A stretch of 64,000 nt of DNA from positions 1 through 64,000 of the forward strand of contig CACMFN010000003.1 in assembly GCA_902612965.1 (NCBI GenBank), read 5' to 3'. Under the pieces are notes generated by a model, which worked only from the letters and a program-made list of their open reading frames with translations, made no database searches and was not told the DNA's origin. Position 1 is the first letter of the stretch. Every line of letters starts with the position of its first letter. Made by a program: the position numbers and the translations under genes. Source of the stretch: an uncultured SAR116 cluster alpha proteobacterium. Lineage in GTDB: Bacteria > Pseudomonadota > Alphaproteobacteria > Puniceispirillales > GCA-002684695. Positions 9,045-17,400 of the stretch are shown piece by piece.

Positions 9045-9599
9045 ATGCTCGAAAGAAACCATATAACTAAGGACAAAGACAGTCTTCGTTTTTTGGAACA
9101 TCATAATCACTATACTGACCAAAAATTGAGACGAATTTTAAGAGACGTAAAAACCTTCGCATTAGTAGGTGCTAGTACTGTTTGGAGAAGACCGAGCTAT
9201 TACGCAATGACCTACTTACAGCATAAGGGCTTTAAAATTATTCCAATTAATCCTGCAAGGGCTGGTGAAACGGTATTGGGAGAAAAGGTTTATGGCTCAC
9301 TTGCAGATGTGCCTCATAAATTGGATATGGTCGATATATTTCGAACTTCAGAAGAGGCATTAGATATCACAAAAGATGTGATCAAAAATAAAGACGCAAG
9401 AGGTATTAAATATCTTTGGATGCAATTAACGGTAAGAAACGATTATGCTGCTGAATTAGCTGAAGAGGCAGGGTTAGAAGTGATTATGGATAGGTGCCCA
9501 AAAATTGAGTTTGGTAGACTATCAGGTGAATTATCTTGGTTAGGGGTTAATTCAGGAATAATAACTTCAAAAACTTTGAAGTCGCCTAAACATGACTAA
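9045..9599 (+). CDS. YccU-type CoA-binding domain protein
   Basis: Rossmann-like CoA-binding protein of 184 aa. The signature runs from FALVGASTVWRRPSYYAM (residues ~38-55) through GFKIIPINPARAGE and VDIFRTSEEA to IKYLWMQLTVRN, and ends with the family cysteine in DRCPKIE. AAGGA at about 9035 precedes the ATG. It overlaps metY by eight bases, so both are made together. The biochemical function of this family is not firmly known; proximity to metY suggests a link to sulfur-amino-acid or acyl-CoA metabolism (inference). Confidence 0.78.
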   Translation: MLERNHITKDKDSLRFLEHHNHYTDQKLRRILRDVKTFALVGASTVWRRPSYYAMTYLQHKGFKIIPINPARAGETVLGEKVYGSLADVPHKLDMVDIFRTSEEALDITKDVIKNKDARGIKYLWMQLTVRNDYAAELAEEAGLEVIMDRCPKIEFGRLSGELSWLGVNSGIITSKTLKSPKHD

Positions 9600-10929
9600 A
9601 AGAAAAAATGTAGATGATGTAACCTCAAATATTCCTGGTAGTGAGGGGCAATCAAGGAAATACGGCATGTCAACATTAGCTGTTCATGCTGGAGCAAGGC
9701 CTGACCCTGTTACTGGTGCTCGAGGCACCCCAATATATCAAACAACTTCATTTGTTTTTGATGATGCAGAGCATGGAGCAGAATTATTCAACCTTCAAAC
9801 ATTTGGCTATGTATATTCAAGGATGACCAATCCGACGGTTTCAGTTTTTGAAGAAAGAGTTGCACAACTTGAGGGTGGTAGAGGTGCAGTTGCAACATCC
9901 TCAGGGCATGCGGCACAATTTATAGCTGCTGCAACTCTAATGGAAGCAGGGGATGAATTTATTGCTTCAAGAAATCTTTATGGAGGTTCAGTTACTCAGT
10001 TTGGAGTCAGCTTTCCAAAGCTTGGCTGGAAATGTAATTTTGTAGATCCAACTGATCCTGCAAATTTTGAAAAAGCAATGAATGATAAAGTCAAGTTTAT
10101 CTTCTGTGAAGGCGTTGCAAATCCAGGTGGAATTATTCTTGATTTAGAGAAAATTGCTGATATTGCCCATAAAAATGGTGTTTTACTAATTGTAGATAAT
10201 ACCCTTGCATCTCCATATTTATTGAGGCCTTTTGAATGGGGGGCTGATTTAGTTGTACACTCAACAACTAAATTTATAGGTGGACACGGTAACACCATGG
10301 GCGGTATTTTAATTGAATCTGGTAAAATTGATTGGCATAAAAATGATAAATACCCAGGAATGTCTAAACCAGATCAAGCCTACCATGGTTTAACTTTTGC
10401 AGAAACTTTTGGCGATTTTGGTTTTACTATGAAGGCGAGAATGGTTGGCTTACGAGATTATGGATCTACGCTAAGTCCGCAATCTGCTTGGAATTTGCTA
10501 CAAGGAGTTGAAACTCTTCCTTTAAGAATGGAAAGACACTGCTCAAATGCACAAACTGTTGCTGAGTGGTTAGAGGGTCATTCCAAGGTATCTTGGGTTT
10601 CTTATCCTGGGCTTAAATCAAATAAATTTTATGATCTTGCTAATAAATATCTTCCAAGAGGTAAAGGTGCAGTTTTCACTTTTGGTGTAAAGGGAGGATA
10701 TGACGCTGGAGTTAAACTAATTGATTCTGTTGATCTGCATTCAAATTTAGCAAACATAGGTGATACTAGAAGTCTAATTTTGCATCCTGCATCTACCACT
10801 CACCGCCAACTTACAGAGGAGCAAAGAGATGGTGCAGGGGCATCTTCAGATGCAATTAGGTTGTCGGTCGGAATTGAGGATGTGAACGATATAATAGCAG
10901 ACCTCGATCAGGCTTTAAATCAGGTATAA
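9592..10929 (+). CDS. metY: O-acetylhomoserine aminocarboxypropyltransferase (sulfhydrylase) MetY
   Basis: PLP enzyme of the Cys/Met gamma family, 445 aa, longer than cystathionine synthases (~390) as expected for MetY. The PLP lysine lies in HSTTKFIGGHG; GYVYSRMTNPTVSVFEERVA, the ATSSGHAAQF segment and VDNTLASPYLLRPFEWGAD are family blocks. The C-terminal half has LHPASTTHRQL and SVGIEDVNDI. It makes homocysteine from O-acetylhomoserine and sulfide, or methionine directly from methanethiol, which is notable next to a DMSP demethylase. The start overlaps the upstream gene by eight bases. Confidence 0.88.
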   Translation: MTKRKNVDDVTSNIPGSEGQSRKYGMSTLAVHAGARPDPVTGARGTPIYQTTSFVFDDAEHGAELFNLQTFGYVYSRMTNPTVSVFEERVAQLEGGRGAVATSSGHAAQFIAAATLMEAGDEFIASRNLYGGSVTQFGVSFPKLGWKCNFVDPTDPANFEKAMNDKVKFIFCEGVANPGGIILDLEKIADIAHKNGVLLIVDNTLASPYLLRPFEWGADLVVHSTTKFIGGHGNTMGGILIESGKIDWHKNDKYPGMSKPDQAYHGLTFAETFGDFGFTMKARMVGLRDYGSTLSPQSAWNLLQGVETLPLRMERHCSNAQTVAEWLEGHSKVSWVSYPGLKSNKFYDLANKYLPRGKGAVFTFGVKGGYDAGVKLIDSVDLHSNLANIGDTRSLILHPASTTHRQLTEEQRDGAGASSDAIRLSVGIEDVNDIIADLDQALNQV

Positions 10930-10941
10930 TAAATACCGGTT

Positions 10942-10968
10942 AGACGGAAAATTTATAACTTTCCGTCT
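10942..10968. terminator. Hairpin between convergent metY and ytoQ
   Basis: Nine-base stem AGACGGAAA (10942-10950) with TTTCCGTCT (10960-10968). It overlaps the last codons of the minus-strand ytoQ gene and could stop transcription from metY. There is no clear T-run on either side, so efficiency is doubtful. Confidence 0.45.
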
Positions 10969-11402
10969 ATCACGTATTCTAGAATAGGTACAATCTGAGA
11001 AGGACTGCTAACTACCGCTAATGAAGCTGCGTCTATTTCTTTTAGCGCATGCTGATTTGAAGCATCGTGTATGGTTATGATTGGTATTCCAAGAGCTGCA
11101 GCGTACCCAGCATCAAAAGCTGCGTTCCATTGCTTATATTTGTCGCCAAATCGAACTATAACTATGTCTGCATTTTCAATATGATTACGAGTTCTTATGG
11201 CATTAATTTTTGCACCCTTATGGTCATGCCAGAACTTATTATCTTCTGGGCCGGTCAAAACTACCCCACAATCATCTGAAAATTCATGATTAGTAACCGG
11301 TTCTGTAAAATTAATATTCATTTTTTCTTTTGATGCCTCTTTTTTGATTTCATCTCTCCATTCAGTATGGATTTCACCTGATAAATATATATTCCAAGTC
11401 AT
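10953..11402 (-). CDS. YtoQ family protein
   Basis: Protein of 149 aa recognised as YtoQ: it begins MTWNIYLSGEIHTEWRDEI and carries LTGPEDNKFWHDHKGAKIN, ADIVIVRFGDKYKQWNAAFD and a GIPIITIHD strand. The fold resembles nucleoside 2-deoxyribosyltransferases and related nucleotide-binding proteins, but no activity is established for the family. It is convergent with metY. An EamA transporter gene starts upstream on the same strand with a short gap, so they may be cotranscribed. Confidence 0.75.
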   Translation of the reverse strand: MTWNIYLSGEIHTEWRDEIKKEASKEKMNINFTEPVTNHEFSDDCGVVLTGPEDNKFWHDHKGAKINAIRTRNHIENADIVIVRFGDKYKQWNAAFDAGYAAALGIPIITIHDASNQHALKEIDAASLAVVSSPSQIVPILEYVIDGKL

Positions 11403-11423
11403 ACAGTATCCTTTTATTTAAAA

Positions 11424-12293
11424 TTATCTATTTTGTCGCAATGCAATTATATTTGAAATAATTAAAACTGAAAGAACAATTAATCCACCATAAATAGTGC
11501 TGCTATGAGGTATTTCAAATAATATTAGCCAAGCAAGAATTGGAGCTAATACAGCCTCCAACAACAAAAGCAATGAAACTTCAGCTGAAGTTATATATCT
11601 TGGACCAGTGGCAATTAAACAAGTAGCTATTGGAGCAAAGACAACCCCTAGAAGTAAAATATAGATCCAATCTAGATATAATAAATTAAATGGGTTTATA
11701 AAATAAACTATGCATAATGGGGTCAATATAGATGATACACCAACTGCTGGGATCATTGAGAAATTACTTGCACTTCTTGCAGCTGTTAAACTTATTGCCA
11801 AACAAATAGCTACCCCTAAAGCAGCAACATCACCTACTGCAAAAAATTCTTCTTCGTTAAATGACCCAAATGTAATAAATCCAATGCCAATAAGTGCTCC
11901 AACAATAGTAAAAATCATTCTTAAAGAAATTTTTTCTTTTAAGAAAATTCTACTTATTATTACAGCAAAAACTGGGGATGTACTTATTATAAATAATGCA
12001 CTTGCAATAGATGTTAATTCGATTGCTACAACAAATAATAAAGTACCTATTGAATGTGTAACAATAAATATAATTCCACTTGCTCCAGGGGACTTAATAA
12101 AAGATAAAGTAGGTTTTCTATAGAATAATAGAACTGCAGTTGAAATAATTACTCCAGGAATTAATGCTCTCCAAAAAGTAATTGTAAGAATATCAGCCTG
12201 AATTAATCTGATTAAAATACTATCCGGAACAATTGCAAGAACCCCAATAGCGGTTAATAGTAAACCTTTTGCTTGGTCGTTTTGTGAAATCAT
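11424..12293 (-). CDS. EamA-family (DMT superfamily) membrane transporter
   Basis: About ten transmembrane segments in 289 aa, two EamA halves (residues ~8-140 and ~150-285). It lies downstream of an acyl-CoA ligase on the same strand (37-base gap) and ahead of ytoQ. Conserved features are small-residue helix packing motifs such as GALIGIGFITFG and the LLEAVLAPILAWLILFE segment near the C-terminus, typical of this family. The substrate is unknown. Confidence 0.8.
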   Translation of the reverse strand: MISQNDQAKGLLLTAIGVLAIVPDSILIRLIQADILTITFWRALIPGVIISTAVLLFYRKPTLSFIKSPGASGIIFIVTHSIGTLLFVVAIELTSIASALFIISTSPVFAVIISRIFLKEKISLRMIFTIVGALIGIGFITFGSFNEEEFFAVGDVAALGVAICLAISLTAARSASNFSMIPAVGVSSILTPLCIVYFINPFNLLYLDWIYILLLGVVFAPIATCLIATGPRYITSAEVSLLLLLEAVLAPILAWLILFEIPHSSTIYGGLIVLSVLIISNIIALRQNR

Positions 12294-12330
12294 TTTTCTT
12301 TATATTATTTGAATAAGTGATTTTAATTTA

Positions 12331-13968
12331 TTATTCATTAGTTTTGATGAACTTATACTTCTCTCTGAGGAGCTTCTTATTAACTTTTCCAACACTAGTT
12401 TTTTCAATTTCTTTTACGTATTCAATTTTATCTGGCATTGCCCATTTGGATAGAAGCCCTTTTTCTATTTCATTTGAAATTCTTTCTTTAATTCTTGTAG
12501 TTATATCTTCTGCGTTTTCTGTAACAATTTTAGCAACTATTATTATTGGTCTTTCGCCCCATTTGACATCTTTAATACCAATAGCAGCAACTTCTTTAAC
12601 ACCTTTACACTTAGAAACAATGTCTTCAATTTGCAAAGATGAAATCCATTCACCACCAGATTTTATAATGTCTTTAATTCGATCTGTAATAATTAAAGAT
12701 CCAGTATCATCTATATACCCGACATCTCCAGTATGTAAATAACCACCTTTCCATAATTCTTTAGATGCCTTTTCATCCTTTATATATCCATTTGTTAACC
12801 ATGGAGCTCTAACCACTATTTCACCAGTTGATTTGTTGTCTCTAATTACATCTTTAAAGTTTTCATCAACAATACGTAAATCAACTAAAGGCCCTGGTTT
12901 ACCTGTTTTGGTTCTCATTTTAATCAGTTCTTTTTGACTAGATATTCTGGCCTCTGATGGCATTTGAGCTATTGTAAGAAACGGGCATGTTTCTGACATA
13001 CCATAAGCACTCACGACATTGATACCCTGACTTTGAGCCTCTTCAGCTAGGCTTTTTGACATTGCAGAGCCCCCAATTATTAGTTTTAATTTAGATAAAT
13101 CATAATTTAATTTTTTATTCTCATTCAATAGCATTTGTAAAATAGTAGGAACGCAATGCGAAAATGTTACCTTTTCTTGTTTTATTAGATCTAATAGCCT
13201 TTTAGGCTCATATCTACCTGGATAGACTTGTTTAATACCTAATAGTGTTGCCATATATGGAAATCCCCAACCATGAACATGAAACATTGGTGTAAGAGGC
13301 ATGTAAACATCTTCATTATGTAATCTATGGCTATAATTTGATACTGATGAACCTGCAATAAATCCTAATGTATGGATAACAAGTTGACGATGTGAGTAGG
13401 ATACTCCTTTTGGATCACCTGTAGTGCCTGTAGTATAAAATTTTGTTGCTGTTGTATTTTCATCAAAATCTTCAAATTTGAATTTCAACTTTTTATTTTT
13501 AATTAAGTCTTCATAAAGATAAGTATTGTTATCACTGAGATTATATTTCTTACTATTAAGAAGGATGATCTTAATTGGTCTTGAAATTTTTTTTCTGATT
13601 TTATCTATAACCTGAATAAAATCATTATGAACTATAAGTATATCATCATCTGCATGATTTATAGTATAAAGAATTTGCTGTTCTGAGAGTCTAATATTTA
13701 TAGTATGTAATATTGCTCCCATCATAGGAATTGTGAAAAAAAACTCTAGATACCTGATTGTGTCCCAGGCCATAACGCCAATAGTGTCTCCTTTTTTAAT
13801 TCCTAATTCTCTCAAAGCATTGGCTAAGGTATGAATATTGGTATTGAGTCTTTTGTAGTCATATCTTTGATTTTCATTATCAACTATTTCTTGTTCAGGG
13901 TTTGATGATAAGGGAGAGATTAATAACTGTTTTATTAAAAGTGGGTAGTTATAAAATGAGTTTTCCAT
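12331..13968 (-). CDS. Acyl-CoA ligase (AMP-forming, medium-chain/DmdB-like)
   Basis: AMP-forming acyl-CoA synthetase of 545 aa. Visible motifs are FYTTGTTGDPKGVSYSHRQ, the substrate-site MPLTPMFHVHGWGFPY, SAYGMSETCPF, GYLHTGDVGYID and the catalytic lysine in KTSVGKVNKK. The overall pattern (early ILHTINIRLSEQQI block and HVHGWG) is that of the FadD/alkK-like group that includes methylmercaptopropionate-CoA ligase DmdB. It is divergent from the acyl-CoA dehydrogenase at 14112, so the two probably share a control region and a pathway. With DmdA in the window a DmdB role is possible but unproven; carnitine, fatty or aromatic acids are alternatives. Confidence 0.75.
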   Translation of the reverse strand: MENSFYNYPLLIKQLLISPLSSNPEQEIVDNENQRYDYKRLNTNIHTLANALRELGIKKGDTIGVMAWDTIRYLEFFFTIPMMGAILHTINIRLSEQQILYTINHADDDILIVHNDFIQVIDKIRKKISRPIKIILLNSKKYNLSDNNTYLYEDLIKNKKLKFKFEDFDENTTATKFYTTGTTGDPKGVSYSHRQLVIHTLGFIAGSSVSNYSHRLHNEDVYMPLTPMFHVHGWGFPYMATLLGIKQVYPGRYEPKRLLDLIKQEKVTFSHCVPTILQMLLNENKKLNYDLSKLKLIIGGSAMSKSLAEEAQSQGINVVSAYGMSETCPFLTIAQMPSEARISSQKELIKMRTKTGKPGPLVDLRIVDENFKDVIRDNKSTGEIVVRAPWLTNGYIKDEKASKELWKGGYLHTGDVGYIDDTGSLIITDRIKDIIKSGGEWISSLQIEDIVSKCKGVKEVAAIGIKDVKWGERPIIIVAKIVTENAEDITTRIKERISNEIEKGLLSKWAMPDKIEYVKEIEKTSVGKVNKKLLREKYKFIKTNE

Positions 13969-14111
13969 AATTTATTAAATTAATTAATTAATCATATGAG
14001 ATTGAAACTAAAAAAAATTTACGTCAACCTAATAAATTAATGTGTTAATTAAATTCATAATTATGATATTAAATATAATAAAAAACATACAAATAACGCA
14101 TAGGATATTTA

Positions 14112-15272
14112 ATGAATTTTGGCTTAACTGACGAACAGGAAATGGTTGTAAATACAGTGAGGACATTTGTTGAAAATGAAATATATCCTCTTGAAAAAGA
14201 AGTTGAAAAAACTGGTTTAGTACCGGATGAAATAGGTCAAGAAATCAAAAACAAAGTTTTGAAATTAGGTTTTTTTGCGCCCAATATGCCAGAAGATGTA
14301 GGTGGTGGTGGATTAGACAATTTATCATTTGCACTTTTAGAAAGAGAACTTGGTAGGGGAAGCCAAGGTTTAACTATTTTTTGGGGTAGACCGTCCAATA
14401 TATTATTAGCTTGTAATCAGGAACAAAAAGAAGAGTATTTATTTCCAGCAATAAAAGGTGAAAAATTTGATGCTTTGGCTATGACAGAGCCAGGTGCTGG
14501 ATCAGATGTTAGAGGCATGAAATGCTTTGCCAAAAAAGATGGGGAAGATTTCATAATTAATGGTACAAAACATTTTATCTCTCATGCAAATATTGCTGAT
14601 TTTGTAATTGTTTTTATTGCTACTGGAGAAGAAGAAACACCTAAAGGGAAGAAGAAACTAATTACATGTTTTCTTGTGGATAGAGGTACTCCTGGATTTC
14701 AAATAAAAGACGGTTACAATTCAGTTTCTCACCGAGGGTATCAAAATTGCATACTAACATTTGATAATTGCCGTTTGCCAAGCTCAAAAATCCTTGGAGA
14801 ACTGCACAAAGGGTTTGATGTAGCCAATGAGTGGCTATATGCAACAAGAATTACAGTTGCAGCGATGTGTGTCGGAAGAGCTAGGAGAGTATTTAATTAC
14901 GCTCTTGAATGGTCTTCAGAAAGAGAACAATTTGGGCAAAAGATTGGAAAATTTCAAGGTGTGTCATTTAAATTAGCGGACATGATCACCAAAATTGATG
15001 CTGCTGATTTTTTAACTTTAAATTCAGCTTGGAGATTAGATAATAATTTGTCAGCTAATAGAGAAGTTGCTCAAGCAAAATTATATGCTTCAGAAATGCT
15101 TGCAGAAGTGACGGATCAAACTATTCAAATTTATGGCGGTATGGGTTTAATGGATGATCTCCCCTTGGAGAGATTTTGGAGGGACGCAAGAGTCGAAAGA
15201 ATTTATGATGGGACCAGTGAAATACAAAGGCACATTATTTCAAGAGATTTACTTAGGCCATTGGGCGCTTAG
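14112..15272 (+). CDS. Acyl-CoA dehydrogenase family flavoprotein
   Basis: FAD-dependent acyl-CoA dehydrogenase fold, 386 aa. TEPGAGSDV and the NGTKHFISHA segment are the flavin/substrate strands of the middle domain; the C-terminal domain has SEREQFGQKIGKFQ and QIYGGMGLMDDLPLERFWRD. At the usual catalytic-base position the protein reads IYDGTSEIQ, so Asp366 replaces the common Glu of IYEGT. That may mean a different substrate or base position. It starts an operon with a CaiD-like hydratase and malonyl-CoA decarboxylase. It is too short to be DmdC (~590 aa). Confidence 0.82.
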   Translation: MNFGLTDEQEMVVNTVRTFVENEIYPLEKEVEKTGLVPDEIGQEIKNKVLKLGFFAPNMPEDVGGGGLDNLSFALLERELGRGSQGLTIFWGRPSNILLACNQEQKEEYLFPAIKGEKFDALAMTEPGAGSDVRGMKCFAKKDGEDFIINGTKHFISHANIADFVIVFIATGEEETPKGKKKLITCFLVDRGTPGFQIKDGYNSVSHRGYQNCILTFDNCRLPSSKILGELHKGFDVANEWLYATRITVAAMCVGRARRVFNYALEWSSEREQFGQKIGKFQGVSFKLADMITKIDAADFLTLNSAWRLDNNLSANREVAQAKLYASEMLAEVTDQTIQIYGGMGLMDDLPLERFWRDARVERIYDGTSEIQRHIISRDLLRPLGA

Positions 15273-15287
15273 AAAAGGAGATAGTCA

Positions 15288-16073
15288 ATGACAGATAATC
15301 CAGTTAAAATTAATAGAAGAGGTTCAGTGTTTGAACTTGTTTTGGATCGACCAAAAGCAAATGCAATAGATGGAGCGACGAGTAGAAAAATGGGTGAGGC
15401 TTTTGTCGAGTTTCGAGATAACCCTTCTTACAAGGTTGCAATTGTTACGGCAGCAGGTGAAAAGTTTTTTTGTGCTGGCTGGGATTTAAAAGCAGCTGCT
15501 GAAGGGGAAGAGCCAACGACTGATTATGGTGAAGGTGGTTGGGCTGGCATTCAAGAATTACCCAATTTAAACAAACCAGTTATAGCAGCAATCAATGGTA
15601 TATGCTGTGGTGGAGGTTTAGAGTGGGCTCTATCATGTGATATTATTATTGCTGCTGAACATGCTTCATTCGCTTTGCCTGAAATAAAATCAGGTATAAT
15701 AGCAGATGCCGCAACAATTAAGTTACCCAAAAGAATCCCCTATCATATTGCAATGGAACTCCTATTTACCGGAAGATGGATTGATGCAAAAGAGGCTAAT
15801 AGATGGGGGCTTGTAAATGAGATCGTGGATAAAGACACTTTGATGGATCGTGCAAGAGAAATAGCTGATCACTTAGCATCTGGGCCGCCACTTGTATTTG
15901 CTGCTATTAAAGAAATTGCTAGGTATTCTGAAAATCACTCTTTTCAAGAGACTTTAAATAAGATGAATAGAAAAGAATTTTCCACTATACAAACTTTATA
16001 TGGGAGTGAAGATCAAATTGAAGGTGCCAAAGCATTTGCAGAGAAAAGAGATCCAGTTTGGAAAGGTAAATAA
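15288..16073 (+). CDS. Enoyl-CoA hydratase, CaiD-like (carnitinyl-CoA dehydratase type)
   Basis: Crotonase of 261 aa, the same length as E. coli CaiD. Oxyanion-hole segments AGWDLKAAAEG and GICCGGGLEWAL are present. The two glutamates that match enoyl-CoA hydratase Glu144 and Glu164 are kept (GGGLEW and ALPEIKSG). The C-terminus ends FAEKRDPVWKGK, nearly identical to CaiD as I recall it. GGAG at 15276-15279 lies ahead of the ATG. It probably hydrates the product of the dehydrogenase just upstream; true carnitine activity is uncertain because no CaiB-type CoA transferase is nearby. Confidence 0.78.
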   Translation: MTDNPVKINRRGSVFELVLDRPKANAIDGATSRKMGEAFVEFRDNPSYKVAIVTAAGEKFFCAGWDLKAAAEGEEPTTDYGEGGWAGIQELPNLNKPVIAAINGICCGGGLEWALSCDIIIAAEHASFALPEIKSGIIADAATIKLPKRIPYHIAMELLFTGRWIDAKEANRWGLVNEIVDKDTLMDRAREIADHLASGPPLVFAAIKEIARYSENHSFQETLNKMNRKEFSTIQTLYGSEDQIEGAKAFAEKRDPVWKGK

Positions 16074-16077
16074 ATAA

Positions 16078-17400
16078 ATGTCAAAAGCATCATTTTTAAA
16101 TGAAATGCTTAATAACTTACTCAAAAAAAAGACACTTTTTAAAAGTTTCAAAAATAGTGTTGATATAAATGATAATTTTTCTTTAGAAGCTCTTCTTCAA
16201 AAGGTTTTGAAAGCTAGAGGCGAAGCAAGTTCAAATATAGTTTCTGAACAACTTTTTGGAAAAATTGAAAATCTTGATGATAAGGGACTCTTAGGATTTT
16301 TTAGAGATATTTCAAAAAAATTTGATATAGATGGCTCAAAGCTTTTAGAAGAGGCAAAAAAATATAATCAAAATAACTCACCTCAAAATTTAGAAGCTGT
16401 TTTAGAAACCTCTCAGCCAAAAAGAATCGAAATTTTAAGTAAACTTAATTCATCTAACAAAGGAACTATTAGATTAGTTAAATTACGAGAAAAATTATTT
16501 TCATTTTTAAAAAAATATCCAGACTTAAAACGTGTGGACAATGACTTTCTCAAACTTTTCAAAAATTGGTTTAATAGCGGATTTCTAATATTAAAAAAAA
16601 TTGATTGGTCAACACCAGCATTAATTTTAGAAAAAGTTATAGAATATGAGGCAGTACATGAAATTAACTCATGGAAGGATTTGAGAGAGAGATTGGAACC
16701 TCATGATAGACTATGTTTTTCTTTTTTTCATCCATCCATGCAAGACGAGCCACTAATATTTGTTGTCGTTGCTTTAATGGATAAAGTGCCAGAAAAAATT
16801 GATGATGTTCTTTCTAAGGATAGAAAAATTTTAACAAGAGGAGGTGAAACAACAGCAGTATTTTATTCCATTTCTAATTGTCAAATTGGTTTGAAAGGAA
16901 TTTCATTTGGTGATTTTTTAATTAAGCAAGTCGCTAATGCTATAAGAAAAGATTATCCAAATATAAAAGAATTTGTAACTTTGTCACCAGTCCCAGGATT
17001 TATGAAATGGTTAAAAATTAAAAACCCCTCTCTTTTTAATAAAATAAATGGAACAAATTCAACAAAAATACTCAATTCACATAAAGATGAGATTTTAAAA
17101 AATACCTTAGATTATTTCTTTGTTTCTAATAGAAGTGACGGATTTCCAAATGATAGTGTTACTCGGTTTCATTTAGGAAATGGTGCCATTTTAGATAGAA
17201 TAAATTTTTGTGCTGATACATCAGCCAAAGCTCTAAACAGTTCAGCTGGAATTATGGTTAACTATAGATATGATTTATTGAACATTGATGAAAATCACCA
17301 AATGTATTTTGATGAAAAAATATTAAATTGTTCAAAATCAATTTTGTTAATGAAAAAACAATTTCAAGATAAAAAAAAATTATTTAATCTTTCCAAATAG
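16078..17400 (+). CDS. Malonyl-CoA decarboxylase
   Basis: Protein of 440 aa with the MCD architecture: an N-terminal helical domain (~1-150) and a catalytic acetyltransferase-like domain. Catalytic-domain marks are EAVHEINSWKDLRERL, CFSFFHPSMQDEPLIFV, the ISNCQIGLKGISFGDFLIK strand, TLSPVPGFMKWL, and VTRFHLGNGA, whose histidine corresponds to the catalytic His of the human enzyme. It converts malonyl-CoA to acetyl-CoA and CO2, and pairs functionally with the MatB-type ligase at 2068. Its 3' end overlaps the convergent ECHDC3-like gene by 17 bases. Confidence 0.85.
   Translation: MSKASFLNEMLNNLLKKKTLFKSFKNSVDINDNFSLEALLQKVLKARGEASSNIVSEQLFGKIENLDDKGLLGFFRDISKKFDIDGSKLLEEAKKYNQNNSPQNLEAVLETSQPKRIEILSKLNSSNKGTIRLVKLREKLFSFLKKYPDLKRVDNDFLKLFKNWFNSGFLILKKIDWSTPALILEKVIEYEAVHEINSWKDLRERLEPHDRLCFSFFHPSMQDEPLIFVVVALMDKVPEKIDDVLSKDRKILTRGGETTAVFYSISNCQIGLKGISFGDFLIKQVANAIRKDYPNIKEFVTLSPVPGFMKWLKIKNPSLFNKINGTNSTKILNSHKDEILKNTLDYFFVSNRSDGFPNDSVTRFHLGNGAILDRINFCADTSAKALNSSAGIMVNYRYDLLNIDENHQMYFDEKILNCSKSILLMKKQFQDKKKLFNLSK

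Noticed and set aside
12317-12742. Open reading frame on the + strand opposite the acyl-CoA ligase
   Set aside because: It lies wholly antisense to a clear ligase gene, has no homology-like motifs and no ribosome binding site.
14112-15272. DmdC identity for the acyl-CoA dehydrogenase next to the DmdB-like ligase
   Set aside because: DmdC proteins are about 590 aa with an extra C-terminal part; this protein has 386 aa and the standard short layout.
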